Assembly: GCA_015680685.1 (NCBI GenBank)
Contig: MNCI01027046.1
Location: 1,487,108-1,551,107, forward strand
Reading direction: 5' to 3'
Origin: Gnetum montanum
Taxonomy: Eukaryota > Streptophyta > Gnetopsida > Gnetales > Gnetaceae
Length of the DNA stretch: 64,000 bases
Shown here: positions 33,621 through 46,560 of the stretch, piece after piece
Layout of the letters: the number at the start of each line of letters is the position of its first letter
How positions within the stretch are numbered: position 1 is the first letter of the stretch
Translations under genes and position numbers: made by a program
Notes under the pieces: model-generated
Told to the model about the DNA's origin: nothing
Database searches by the model: none
Seen by the model: the letters and a program-made list of their open reading frames with translations, nothing else

Positions 33621-33992
33621 GTTTCTCAACCTTTTCTTTATTTTCCTTTTATGTTTCTTTTTCTTTTAAAAATAAATTATCATATTTTTTATTACTGTCT
33701 ATTTAATTTTTGCCTCCCTATTTTCAGTTTTATTACTCTATTTTAGTTTCATTTTCAAATCTCCAATTTATATTTTAGCAATCATTTTTAATTTGTTTTT
33801 CTAAAATTTAATTGAGGTGATTTAAATTATTTTACTTTTAATTTACTTTTCTGAAATTTTACAATTTCAATTTTACTTTTAAAATTTTTTTTAATAAAAA
33901 AATAAAAAAATATAGCATTGAAATGTTTTTTTTCATTTTCTTTCATTTTCACAGTTTATTAGCATTTTACATTTCTTGTTATTTTTCATTTT

Positions 33993-34298
33993 ATGAGTGA
34001 CTTTTCTTACGGAGTATCTCAACAAATAACTCATACTCCTACCCCTAGTCAACCAGCTACTCGTCAAGTTACCTTGAGAAAACAACGAGCTTCACTTTTT
34101 GCAAGTTCAATTCCTAAGAAACCTTGGACTAAGATGGCAACCCATCAACCCCCGGCTCCCTTAGTAAGAAACCCTTTTAACTTTCACAATTATCATGACA
34201 TACCAAAATCCCTTCAAAACATAAACTTGTTCTTCGATCCTACAACCCCTACGAATGATGCCCGCCTTCATTTCCATAGAGGTTACAAATTGGGCTAG
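33993..34298 (+). pseudogene. N-terminal gag fragment of element F
   Basis: An open frame starts with ATG at 33993 and encodes MSDFSYGVSQQITHTPTPSQ, then a basic Pro-rich stretch and FNFHNYHDIPKSLQN, about 100 residues. It stops at 34296-34298. The position, about 400 bp after the LTR and PBS, is that of gag. From about 34270 the sequence changes to integrase in another frame, so the rest of gag, protease, RT and RNase H is deleted. Confidence 0.6.
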
Positions 34299-34941
34299 AG
34301 ACCATATCATTGTCAAGGCAGTAACCGAATATTACCCACAAGGTAATGGTTTGGCTGAGTCTTCCAACAAAATTATATTAGATGGGATTAAAAATTTGGT
34401 AGCCCAAAGTCCACAAACTTGGCACGAACAATTAAAATGGGTAGTTTGGGCTGATAGGATTCGTTACAAAGAATTTATCAAGACTACACCATATGATTTA
34501 GTGTATGGACAGGAACCCATATTGCCAATTAATTTATAGATCCCTACATATCAATTCTTCTTGGACTACTTACCAACTAACGAGCATCTAATATCACAAG
34601 CATGTGACATTTTGAACTTAGAACTTAAAAGGGTTAAACCAATCGAAAATATGTGTGGTCATCAACAAATTGTCAAGAGATGGTTTGATAAAAAATATGC
34701 GGCTAAAAATTTTCAAGTAGGCGATCTAGTCCTTAAGAGAGATAGAGCGTCTGGTCAAACTGGCCTTGAAACTAAGTTTTCACCTATGTGGTCAGGTCCA
34801 TTCCAAATTGTACACATCACTGCCCCAAATGTGTTTAAGATTGCTGATTTGCAAGGATATAGGTTGAATAGAAATTTTAATGCATTTCATTTGAAAAATT
34901 TCTACTTAGGTGCCCCACGTGGGCATCTGGTAGATTCTTAG
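34255..34941 (+). pseudogene. C-terminal integrase fragment of element F
   Basis: The frame encodes NWARDHIIVKAVTEYYPQGN and GLAESSNKII, which holds the last acid of the DDE triad, then YDLVYGQEPILPINL and a stop at 34537-34539. It continues in the same frame to the C-terminal domain, with FQVGDLVLKRDRASG, KFSPMWSGPFQIVHI and FKIADLQGYRLNRNFNAFHL, ending at TAG (34939-34941). The first two catalytic acids are absent. The reading is relatively well kept, which suggests that this derivative is younger than the Athila-like copies. Confidence 0.8.
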
Positions 34942-36213
34942 TTGCATGTTTTCTTCCCATTTTTTTTACCATTTCATATGTATATTATTGCATTTCCATA
35001 TTTTGCTTGCATTTTCATCATTTCCTTCTTAGCATATTGTTTTGATTATTGTGTTCTTCATATGATTTTAATAAACATTGGTCATTTGAGTTACTTGATA
35101 TTAGGTCATCCTAACACCATTGGAAAATAATGTAGGTATAATATAACTTACTATTACTATAATATAATGCTATAAAATCCGCTTTATATTCTATAAATAC
35201 TATAACTCTTTCTGATTGATTCCAAGGTTTCAGTTTATTTGTTATGTTTGATTATGGAGCATTTGATTTATACAAACTTATCATGTTATCATCATGATCA
35301 TGTGAGTGTAGGATGTGTGATGTTGGAGAGTGGTTAGTCATAATTACTAGGTGACCTTGGAAAATTATATCCTTTCCTCTCATAAGCTGAAGCCCTTAGG
35401 TATGATGATCCATGGCTATACTGTGAACAACGGGGTGAAGTGTGTTCATTTCTACTTGAGAACCCTTAGCCACCTAGGAGACCTGCTATGATGCCACCAA
35501 TCAAAGGCACATACACGAGGGTTGAACTGCACCATGGGCAAAGTTTCCAAAAGGACCATGCTCTTTGGCAGTGCAGCTAATTGGCCAGACTCGTGTTGGA
35601 ATTCCTACCTCAAGAATGAAGTACACCATGAGCAAAGTTTCCTTTAAAAAAAAAACAAAACAAAAAATGAGGATCGTATTCATTGGCAGTGTAATAAGTT
35701 CTTGAGTGTGATGGGGTCTGGCAGCAATCCTCACCCTAACCTCCGTTTCCCCTTTTAAATTTAAGTTTTTCAAAAGAAAAAAAAAACCAAGGAAAAATCT
35801 GAAAGTTGTGGCTTACTATGATCTAACATGAGTTTTAGCTCATCCTCCTCATTAAGTTTTGTATAAGTCACTTGCTCAAAATAGTCTACATACTTCTACT
35901 GTTACCTTGTGAGAATATTGAGAATGAAAGCTTAAGCATATATCTACATATATATATAATTATACATATATATCTATAGATCTTAGTCAAAATATTAATA
36001 AATTATATATTTAGATTTTAATGGTTGTTTGGATGGCCTATGTCGGTGTCTCTTTTGATTATTTGGTTATTTTGATCATGTTTAGAACATTATAGTTTAC
36101 TTTCAAGTTTGCATTTCTTGTTTCATGTTGTTTTTGTTTCCCCACCATTTGCATTTTCATTCAAAATTTTTTAGTTCTTGCACTTGCATGTAATCTGTAG
36201 TTTGGGGGCTAAG
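34942..36213 (+). other. 3' untranslated region and polypurine tract of element F
   Basis: There is no gene. It contains two A-rich tracts (35647-35665 and 35775-35785) and a TATATA tract (35948-35975), and ends with the PPT TTTGGGGGCTAAG in front of the LTR. From 35099 on it is duplicated at 31361-32236. Confidence 0.7.
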
Positions 36214-37545
36214 TGTTGAGGCCAACCTCACCCATGCTAGGCATAGGGCCTTGTTTGAACGAGTACAATTTTTCAAAAAAATAAAAATAAAATAATAATA
36301 ATAATACATGGCCAAGGCAGTTGGCAGTTTAGGGTTAGGGTTTTCCCTCGTAGGGCAGTTATAAAGAGGGGAGCCCAGCTATCTTTGATGGCCATCGGGG
36401 ATTGCTGGTCGGGGGCTGAATCTGTATTTTTGCCTCCAAATCAGTACTATTTTTCTACAGCATTGGATCTTGACCCCCTTCAAATAATCATCATTTTATT
36501 TCATTTTCTATTATCATTTCTTTTTCATTTTTTTTTCAAAACTCTTCCTAATCTACATATTCGCTTCTGTATGTGTGATTCAGGTTTCACTGATTTTTGT
36601 AAGTCTCTGCACTCAGCAATTTTAGGCTTTCTTTTATACACTCGTATCCTCGACTAAACCCATTGACGCCCTAGCTTCCTTTCTCGTCTGATACTTGTCC
36701 TTTAATGCTTATAGTAGGAACCGGCTTATATCTAGATAGAATTTTCTCCTATGTTCGGAAGAAATTGTTTATCGGATTCCTAGAGCTGCCACATTTCTCT
36801 GTTTAGCCTTTTGGCCTTTCCTAGTATTGTTTATATGCTTTTTTTCTTTTTCTACGAATTTTACATATCTTTGTTCCCTCACTATTTTATGTGCTCTGGA
36901 GCTTTTTAGTTCTTTGCTTATCATCTTGGATTTTGGGGTTTCTCTGAGGACGATCAGGGGCAGAGGTGAGCATCTCTCTCTCTCTTCCTACGCGGTCCTC
37001 CTCATGTGGCGACGGCGGACAGCAGACGGCAGGTGACAGGCGCAGGAGCGCAACACATCCGGCAGAGTTCACGGTAGCGACGACTAGTTACACATGGCAG
37101 TCTAGTGCACGTCAACAGGGGTATCCACAGCAACCTTATGAGCATCATAGGTGGCGATCATTTGGTAGCAACGAACTCCTCTGAACTGCAGCGGGCAGTC
37201 ATGTTATCTCCCTTGCAAGTAGTTGCTGCAGTAGAAAAATCTGTCTTTGCCACAAGGGCAGCAACAGCGGCAGCAACCACATACTCAAAGCACCTTTTGA
37301 ACTTTTGAATTATTTATTGTCCTAGAAATTGCACAAATTATTTTAAGTTTCCAATATTAAATTAAATTTAAGTTTTAAATATTTTTCTTAACAATATTAT
37401 TATTATTATTGTTTTGTCCCATAGCCCTTTCTAGCTGAGACTATTCTCGGGTTTCCGTACCCATATGGGAGGCGCCCTAGGCAATAGTATCCTAAAACGA
37501 GTTTTCACAGGTGTTGGCGGCGTGTCCAAAATTTACGCATCAACA
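36214..37545 (+). repeat. 3' LTR of element F (1332 bp)
   Basis: It starts TGTTGAGG after the PPT and ends CATCAACA (37538-37545). The TATA is at 36360-36365 and the telomere-like motif at about 36327-36344. It is visibly very similar to the 5' LTR (scattered substitutions plus one indel of about 30 bp), so insertion or recombination was more recent than the decay of elements A-D. Confidence 0.88.
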
Positions 37546-38685
37546 GTGCTGTGAATAAAGCTTATGGGTTTTTCTTATTTTACCATTAATACCTTAAACA
37601 CTAAAATAATAAAAATATTAAACATTGAAAACAATCAAAATATTTTATTTAATTCCTATTTTCTTAAGCTATGATAATTTGTCCTTACCTAAGAAGGTTA
37701 TAATTCTATCAAGGTTGTGACTAAGAGCTATTTTTATTGCATTTAGAATATGGTGTTAAATTTGTTCCTAAGAGGGATTGCAACACAAACATTGCACCTA
37801 TTCCCAAGAGGGATTGTGATGTGTGCGTGTTTTCTTTATTTTTATATTTATAAAATTCATAAAAAATTATAAATATTTTCTCTATCTCTCACCATGGTGA
37901 CATGGGTCTCATTTGTATTAAATGTATTATAATATCTTTTAATATTTCTTGAGTGTAATGATATGCATAAGTATTCTTGGCAATCCATTTAACATCATCA
38001 TCAAAGCTTACAACCGAAGTACATTGTGTTTTGTATGATAAATCCCATTGGTCCAAAACTAGTGGGACCATTATCAGTGGTAGGTATGGTAAAAATATTA
38101 ATATAAGCTATGGCATTAGGTAGATAGGGTGACCACAAAAAATCATCATGAAATCCTTTGTTAACCATAGGAATCATTATCAAATTCCATCCATATTACT
38201 ACCATGTTGATGCATCAAATCCTTCACTAGCTATAGGAAATCATTATTATATCATTCCATGCCACAAAAATCATTGTAAAATTTTGTCTACCTTAACATG
38301 ATAGGTCATATTGTTTTCTTGATTTTGTCATTATTTTCTTGAGTTGATGATGCTGGTGATATTCAACAATCATTAGGGTGGTGCCATAATAAGTAATAGA
38401 AAATGAACAATATTTATTATTATACTATTTCAAAATAGATCTCTCTAGAAGGAAATTGCAAATTTGAAGTTAAGGTTTGTTATAGGACATTGGTTATAGG
38501 ACATCATATAAAGAAAGTGTTCAAACTACATGAATATTGAACACACATATTATTCTCATGATTGATTGCTATAGATGTATGTTAGACAATTTTTTTTAAA
38601 ATTAGGAAATCTTAATTTTATTTTGACAATGTCATAGTTCAGAGTTTTCTAACTCCACAACTCAAATTACATTAAAAAAATCAAA
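37546..38685. other. AT-rich intergenic stretch, nothing recognised
   Basis: No coding frame, RNA gene or known repeat end is seen. A short duplicated phrase, AAGAGGGATTG(C/T), occurs at about 37770 and 37808. Confidence 0.4.
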
Positions 38686-38689
38686 ATTG

Positions 38690-39620
38690 ACAACCAAGAT
38701 TTTTATAACCATAAAAGTGAATTAACGTTGTTGCCACTAAAAACTCATCCTCATAATCCCCAAATCTTTCCATAAATATAAAGCTTTCAACTACAAAAAA
38801 GTAACTAAGGTATGTTTTTGTTGAAATATAAATTCATTCTACATGTTTCAAAGTGTTATTACAATGCAACAATATTTCATTATTATGTGAAATCATTAAA
38901 AGATACATTATAAAGTTTTATGTGAAATCATTAAAAGATACATTATAAAGTTTTCTTCTTTTAAAAGTTTGTACCTAGAGATCCCAAATCTTATTGAGCA
39001 AAGGATAAGATATTTACAACCATAAAAGTGAATTAACTTTATTGCCACTAAAAAATTATCCTCATAATTCCCAAATCTTTCCATAAATGTAAAGCTTTAA
39101 ACTACAAAAGCAACTAAGGTATGTTTTGTTGAAATATAAATTCATTTTGCAAGTTCCAAAGTGTTATTACAATGTAAGAAAAAAGAACTTTCCTTATCAA
39201 TTTCTTCAACCAATTTACTCCAACAATATTTCATTGTTGTGTGAAATCATTAAAATATTATAAAGCTTTCTTCTTTTAAATGTGTGTACATAGAGATCCC
39301 AAATCTTATTGAGCAAAGGATAAAATATTAAAACATGATCAATATTCTCCAAAAGCCCACATATAGGATATTTATCATGGCCAAGAATGCTTCAAGATTT
39401 TCACTAGTAAAGAGTTGGTAATCCATTAGATACAATCTTATTTATAATTGAGTCTTGGCATTAAAGCTCTCCAATACCATTTAGTAGAAATGGACTTTGT
39501 TGTATAATTAACTTCAATAGTGGTTACCCATTGAATGTAACATTCTTTATGCCTTCCATTCCTCTCCACACTAATTCATTTCACAAATTCTTTGGGTATA
39601 TATAAAGGTTTAGTTTTTAA
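38690..39620 (-). mobile_element. LINE fragment (RT zinc-binding tail), partly duplicated
   Basis: On the minus strand at about 39430-39270 the translation gives CGLLENIDHVLIF-PLLNKIW with DLYVHTF, which matches the zf-RVT domain at the C-terminal end of plant LINE ORF2 (pattern C..C....H....C....W). One Cys is replaced. The downstream part is tandemly duplicated: AACCATAAAAGTGAATTAAC occurs at about 38707 and 39018, a period of about 311 bp. Copy one contains a further 36-bp doubling (38885 and 38921). Confidence 0.6.
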
Positions 39621-41400
39621 AAAATTAAATTTGTATTAAGCTTTTCCTCAACCTACATATCTTATGGAAAATCATTTATATTAAACTTCATATTGTATAT
39701 AAGCTATTTCATATCTTATTTTTGTATTATTATATAAAGTTTATTGTTACTTAAATTGAAAATAACTAATAAAATTTTTAAATAATAATGCTCTTTTAAT
39801 TAATCATTATGGTAGATGAAAGGTACTAGAAGAATTTAAAAAATTAATTAACGTAGATAAAATAAATAATTTAAGCTTTGTATTAATAAATAAATAAATA
39901 TGTTCTTAATTAATATTTTTCTAAACAACTAAACATTAATAATTTGAAGTTAGTGAATAGTATATAAACTTTAAACTTATTACTTAGTACCATTTTAAAT
40001 TTAATACTTTTAGCAAGATATGTAAAGGTGAATAATATATCTGAAGAATCTTACTTTTGATTAATAAGATTTATATTTAAATAATATTTATGATTTTAAT
40101 TTATAATTAGAATTATCATATTTAAAATTTAATTTTATTTAATACTTAATAATAATTTTATTATTAAACCCTAGTTTTTTATTTACCATAATTTTATAAA
40201 TATATCCTTAATATGGTGATGTTTATTTTTTTTATTGAGAATAATAAAATCCCAATTATATACTTACACAATCACATATTATGATTTTAACTCTAGATTT
40301 TCAAATAAATGTATATACCATACCATAAGAAGCATAAATTGCTAATCCACAATACCTAAATTAGGGTAGTGACATTGAAATCCTTATAATAACCAAATTG
40401 TGTGTGAATGCATAGCTTTAGGCCACAAAATTGATTGCTTGCTTTTCAAGGTACCACTCCTAAACATAACAAGAGACCTTTCTATTATGAAAATTTTTGG
40501 AAAAAATATCAATAAATTACTCTATTTTTTATTATTATTTCCAAAAATCTTAGGGTGCTTAAATACATGAACAATGTATTAAGTTATGATTTGTATCCTT
40601 GAGATCTCCACACCTAGGGCATTTAATGAAGGTAATTATACCTTAAGTAGCATGAGTAGTAACTTTCTAAAAGGAAATTCATTAATGATTTTTGGATTAA
40701 TTCAAATTATACAAATATTTTTCTTTTTTTTTTTTAAATGTGAATGCAACACTTGTTCCATTTTCCATTTACCAAATAAGGTGACCTAGAAAGGGACTAT
40801 CAATTAGAGTGAGGGTAAGGTACTTGTTTTTTAGGTCATTTAAGACCTAGATTCAAGGTTGGGTGGAGGCACTCCTAGGATCTTGCCTTGATGAGATGAA
40901 CATTGAGCTTTTGGGTGATGATCCTAATTAAGATTGCCTAGAAGCACTAAGTTTAAGCCTTCCAAATGTTTTAGATTTCATTGATAAACATAGCATGGCT
41001 TACAAATATTCATCCAGGACTTGATGTAAGATTTTTAGACTACCATGTAAGAAAACCCTCAAAATTTTCAAAGATAGAATTAATGCTTTTTGGTGCTTTA
41101 AATGATGATGCTTATGGTTAATATTCTATTAAATTGTACAAAATTCAAAATTTAATCAATATATAAATATGAATTTCTTAAATAAATAGTATAATTTAAT
41201 GCAATAAGGTTTATAAATATTTGAAATAACAAAATTGGTTATTTATAGAGATATTGTTGTACATGGCAATAATAGTTTGCATTAGTAACAATGAAAATGA
41301 AATAGTTGGGAATTTACTTAAATTTTTTTCTATATATATTTTGTATATTTTCATTAATAAATTTAAGTTTTTAAAATTTTTATTTGAAGATTAATTGTAC
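39621..41400. other. AT-rich intergenic stretch, nothing recognised
   Basis: The sequence is very AT-rich. No domain-bearing frame is visible on either strand. A weakly gene-like phrase at 40600-40800 has no recognisable family. Confidence 0.4.
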
Positions 41401-42240
41401 AAAGTAATCAACATTGCAAAAGTAATCCCAATAACGTTATTACTTTATTCACCCAATAATGTAAATGCTTAGTAACCTTAGTGGTAGGTGCATGAGTTCA
41501 TGGTGTGATGTATTAGTAGAAGAGAAATCCTCTACAAAAGTCACTCTTCCCATGATGATTGAGAATTTACCCTTATTGTTGATCACATGAATGACCAAGA
41601 AATCTCCTATATAGGATCACCCACTAATGGTGGTTCATTGAGTAGTTAAAATGCTTGGTAACCTTAGTAATGGGTGCATAAGTTTAGGACATGATGTATA
41701 AGCAACAGAGAAATCCTCTATGAAAGCCGTACTCTTTTCATGATGATTGAGAATTTACCCTTATTGTTGATCACATGATGGTTGGGAAATATCCTAGATA
41801 GGATCATCCACTAATGGTGGTTATCACATCATCCACTTGTCCTAAGGGAATAGTGATATATTGATTTACAAGCTCTAATATAATGTTGATTTTTTTCATT
41901 TTTTTTGGGGGGGGGGGGGGGGGGGTAGAGAAGAGGAAGAGAGAGAGAGAGAGAGATTACAGGGTTTGTACATCTATTGGGAAATCAAGTTTATGTCTAA
42001 ACCTAAATCTAACAAAGCCTTGCATGGAGAATTTCTTGTCACCTACAAATAAATCAAGGGACTATCAAAATCTATTCTCTTCTTGGAAAATTTCTTTTAT
42101 ATAACCATTGAAGGCATAAGTAAGCATGGTCATTCTTACATTTGGATCCTAGGTGATGATGGTTGTTGGATAATTCAAGAGATGTGAAGGTAGTGAGGAA
42201 TGATTCTAAGTTGTCACTGTAGGTTCCTAATCATCATGAG
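41400..42240 (-). mobile_element. scrambled Athila-like fragment with protease region
   Basis: 41400-41480 resembles the LTR of D in plus orientation (CTTGGTAATCC/CCAATAATG words). It is joined to a minus-strand protease region that matches A (170-330) and C (62.3-62.5 kb), including the GGGTTTGTACATCTATTGGG/GTACATCTCTTGTG counterpart. A segment of about 183 bp is tandemly duplicated (units beginning at about 41465 and 41648). A 19-base G run and a GA repeat interrupt the protease. Confidence 0.6.
41907..41956. repeat. G19 homopolymer followed by (GA)n
   Basis: Nineteen consecutive G (41907-41925) follow eight T and precede a GA-rich tract to 41956. It lies inside the decayed protease region, where related elements have no such tract. 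Confidence 0.9.
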
Positions 42241-42254
42241 AAGAGCATGACTTT

Positions 42255-42851
42255 CATAGAGGATTTTTATTTTGCTAGTACATCATATTTAAACTCATGC
42301 ATCCACTATTGGGATTATGAAATGATTACATTACTAGGTGAACCAAGCGATAATGCTACTAGGATTACTAAGCAATTACGTATCTATGCTTAAAGTTGCT
42401 AACATTCATTTAACCATGATTTAATATGCATAAAATTATGAATATTACTCTAAATTACATTGGAAAGCAAATAAAATGAAAAAGTAAATGATAACTAAAA
42501 TAAATCTAAACTAAGTTAGAGTGATGCAATGGAAGAAAATCAATCTTGATCTTTATTATCACTCATGAAATGTATCTTGGTATATTCCACTTGAATAAAG
42601 ACTCTAGTCAATCAATTTACAATCACACTAAGAGCACTCACTAACTACTAGTAGGAATTATAAAATGAACTTGCAAAAGACTAGCTATCTATTGCATTAA
42701 TGGTACTATTAATGCAATTGTTGGATGGTATTTGTAGGAGAGAATGACCATTGTGATATCACATGAGAGCTTATAATATCACATATTTTAGATAAAAAAT
42801 TCCATTTGTGATATCACAGCCAGCCAAAACTCACTTATTTAATATTCATCA
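42255..42851 (-). repeat. truncated Athila-like LTR with TGTGATATCACA palindromes
   Basis: The right end reads ATTCATCA (42844-42851) followed by TACTCCCATGAC, the same LTR/PPT junction as in element C (59722-59740). It is therefore the U3 end of a minus-strand 3' LTR. The left third, with the TGATGAG end, is missing and protease sequence follows directly. TGTGATATCACA occurs at 42752-42763 and 42807-42818. Confidence 0.65.
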
Positions 42852-43107
42852 TACTCCCATGACCAACTAAAAATTCATCCTTGAGTTAACTAAAAATGAG
42901 ACAAAGTTTGTTACAAAACTAGGGGGAGCAGACTTGATTGACTAACAGATTTCTTAATTGACTAATTGAGTATTGTGTTACAAAATCCTATTTGAGTGAT
43001 TATAAAAAATGAATAAAACTTTGAAGAGATATGAAAAACTTACAAAATTTATAAGAATATTTAAAACTCCCACTAACAAATCGATAAGTTATTCCTTGTG
43101 GTGGTTG

Positions 43108-44460
43108 TAATAACTGAAAATGTTAGCAATTGGAACACCAAGGGGTTCATGGGTGCACAACCTAACCCTGAGTCTGCATGAGGGCTTGCTAGAGGTGGAG
43201 ACAGGGTGCCTTGAATGATCTTGTCAATCGAATAGGGACTTACCAAATGCAAATGGGGTGCAGTGTGGTTAGCTACAACGCTAATGCAAAACAATGCTAA
43301 GTGTTTGCATAGTGCTTGTAGTGTCAACGATGTCAATGGGGTTGAGCGTAGTCAAGTTTTTTTTAGTGAAAATGAGGATGCCAACATGTGGGGGTCATAG
43401 CCCAAGTGTAGTTTTAGACGTGGGTATGCAATGCAATAGTATAAAATGCAAATAAAATGCTAAAAATGTGAGGAAAGAGAGAGAGAGAGAGAAATAGAAC
43501 ACCACCCTAAATGGGGTTGAGCATACTTAACCCTAGAAGGGGTGAGAAGGTACGTAGTGTATAACAAGCACAGTGGACAACGTAGTCATAGTCTTGGGAG
43601 TGTTTGGTTGTAAAGACTAATGTTTTGTTGTGGTGTTTATGCTTACTGGATTGGCTACCACTGTGTACCATGGGCTATAGTGTCCTGCGGTGAACTACGA
43701 TGGGTTGTGGTGGTCTACAACTTCACCAAATGCTAACCCAAAAAATTTTCTAACCCTTGCTTTACCAAAATGTTAACCCTAAAAATGTTGAGGGTGGAGG
43801 TATTTATAGGGCTAGGTTTAGCATGAAATGTAGGATGGCTACCATGTGGCAAATGGGATGGTTAGGACTTGTTGTCACCCAACTACGCTGTCCATTGAAG
43901 CTAGCGGTGTTGTGCTTTGTTGTGCATGTATATGTGCCAAGAGGACCACAATGTACCTAAAAAATGCAACTTTGGATACTATGCTCTCCACTATCTCGTG
44001 TGGGATCAAACGTAGTTACAATTTTGGGGACAAAAAGGGTACAAAAAGAAGATGCATTTTGCTAACTACACTTGTTGGATATTGGTGTTGTTTTGTGGAG
44101 GCCTTTGGAGGCTGTTTTGGTTGAATACGCTCTGAACTAGGGAAGAGTGTAGTCCCACACTTAGAAATTTTTTTGCAAAAAATGACTATATTTTCACTAT
44201 GCTCTCCACAGGAGGCTAACTACACTCCCAACTAGGGATGAGCATAGTCCCAACACTTAGAAAAAATTTGTAAAAAACTAGGCCTCCTTGTTGACTATGC
44301 TTGACTATGCTTAGGGGCAGTGGAGAGAGTAGTCTCAACACTTAGAGAATTTTTTAGTAGTTGGCTTGACACTTAGAAAAATTTGCAAAGTTGACTTTTG
44401 TGTTGACTACACTCTAGGGTAGTGGAGAGTGTAGTCTTAGCACTTAGGAAAAATTTGCAC
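43108..44460 (-). repeat. 3' LTR-like repeat of element G
   Basis: The sequence is homologous in the same orientation to 46918-48500. Landmarks are GGAACACCAAGGGGTTCA at about 43125, a GA microsatellite at 43476, and a row of hairpin units from 44130 to 44440. One unit is GACTACACTCT plus AGAGTGTAGTC around a 9-base loop (44405-44435). Exact LTR ends could not be fixed. Apparent frames here are not genes. Confidence 0.65.
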
Positions 44461-46560
44461 ATCAACTTGCAAAGCTTCTAGTTTGCCCCTATTTATCATC
44501 CTGTGTAAATCATCTTTCAAAGCTCGATAGAAGTTTGTGCTATGATTGGACAATGGGTGGTAATGATAGAATTGGTACAACCTAAAGTGTTGTGGGACTA
44601 GGGGCTCATTTGGTGCTACTGAGGTGGGATTCCTCAGTAGCTCACAGTACCTATCATGCCTTTTGTACGCATCCTTAGACATTTGCTTATGTTGGATGCA
44701 CCTAGCTTTCAACGGTTGATCCAGTGGCTTTGAGGGTTTCAATGGTAATGGGGTATACTTTGAGAAATCCTTACACTTGAAGTTAGACCTTGGAGTGGAT
44801 TGCATTGTGGCCACTATAGATGTGGGCAGGTTGGTTGCTTGGGTGCTAGAGTTAGCAGCTTTATGAGCTAGGGCTTTGGGCTACCTAGTTGTCGTCCCCC
44901 AGTTGGTTGCTTTAGCTTATGTGGCTATTGTTTCCATTGTTGCATTTTTCTTTCTCACATGTTGGTTTTTGTAGACCACGTAGTTTGGGTCCTTACTAGC
45001 TTGTGCTACATCTTCTATGTTCTTGGTCTGAGCAAATGCTTGGCTCAAAGACTATGGGGCCAGGTAGTACAGTTTCAACTTGATGAAGTCAATAACTACC
45101 CCATTAAAGATGGCTAGGAGGTGCATCTTGGCTATTAGCTCTCAAATTTCGTTCAACGAGATGGTCCATCGTTTGATGAATTTTTGTATGGGCTCTAGGT
45201 GGCCTTGATTTATTTGCATCAGTTGGTCCAGGGTAGTTTTAGGCTTCAAGTTGTACATGAAGTGCATCATAAACTAGCTCAAAAGATCCTCCAAAGAGGA
45301 TATAGAGCCCCTGGGTAATGCATGGTACCAATCTAAAGCTTTACTAGTTAGTGACATGGCAAAGATGTGCATGATGATGTGTGACCAAGCTTGTAGTAGC
45401 AGGTACTCAGACCTAAATGTCACCAGATGTGCGTTGGGGTTCCCTTCACCATTCTACTTGGTGAGTTGAGGTAGCGGGACCCCAGTTGGTAGAGTTAGGG
45501 ATGGTACCTAGGACTTATAGGGTCATCTTGGTAGAAGTCCACCATCTTGATGGTTTCGAAGGAAGAAACTTTGAGTTGCCTCACCTCCTCTATCAAACTT
45601 TGGATCAGCTGGAATGCCTAATCCAAGTTTTGAGATGTGCTAGCTAGTTGCGTTGGTTATGCTATCTGTTATGTTACTTATATGGGCTAGGGACAGATTA
45701 TCAATTGTGAAGCCACACGATGTAGTTAATGTGTTGGTTGTGCTATGGGCATAGTGACTGGGGCAAGCCATGCACATGTGGGTTGGACTACCGTAGGGCA
45801 CTGACAAAATAAGTGGGACACTAGTTGCTTAAGTCATTTGGGGCCTAGAGATGGGTCGTACATGGACAAATGGTTGAGCTAATGTGATGGTTGTTGGCAA
45901 AGATGGTTAGGTAGGTTGAGATGATGCCATGAAGGGAAAGTGCAATGGAGTTGTTGCATCATATTGCATGTATTGCATTTGATGCATTGCCACTATAAGC
46001 ATTGACCTATGCCTGATAGAGTGGGAAGATGATGCTAGTGTTATAACCATTTTGGGAAGGATGGGTGAACTAAACGAAGGGGGACTGGACTAGGGAGTGG
46101 TTGTTGGAAGATAGTGTGAAAGGGGCTCTCATGTTTGGAGCGAGCTTTGAACTTGTCTTCTTCCTCATGTAGGGCTTCCTCATAGTTAGTTCCCATGTCA
46201 CGCTCACCTTCTTGAATGAGCTGGGATAACAACCAGTGGTGGGACTCTGTGAGGAAGATGATGTTAAATGAGGAAGGGATATAATCTCATCTGTCCTGAT
46301 GGATTAGTTCAAAGTCTTGTTTTGCCTCCATGTCAAGGTGATCTATAGGTAACCCTACTTGGATCTTTGCATATATGAATTTGTATTTTTTATTGCTGAG
46401 CACAACATATTTTTGGTCTTGGCCATGTAAGTTAAGGGATTACCTCAATCCTACCATCACGAGCCTAGGGTTGTCACTCCTGGCCTCTTGTTGAATGGTA
46501 AAGGTGTCAAGTGAATTTGACATTAACGTCGAAGGTTGATCTAGATTCATGATTGCAAAT
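44437..46560 (-). pseudogene. gag of Tat-like element G
   Basis: Minus-strand segments read LDQLMQINQGHLEPIQKFIK and RWTISLNEI (about 45240-45140), the retrotransposon gag core. At the C-terminal end, YQFYHYHPLSNHSTNFYRAL and KDDLHRMINRGKLEALQ (44570-44470) follow the Tat gag zinc-finger pattern, with its C-x-H-x-H-x-C partly lost. The open part at 44437-44814 is followed directly by LTR sequence, so protease and pol are absent. Many stops interrupt the upstream half (46232-44815). It would have been a particle protein; here it is a relic. Confidence 0.65.
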
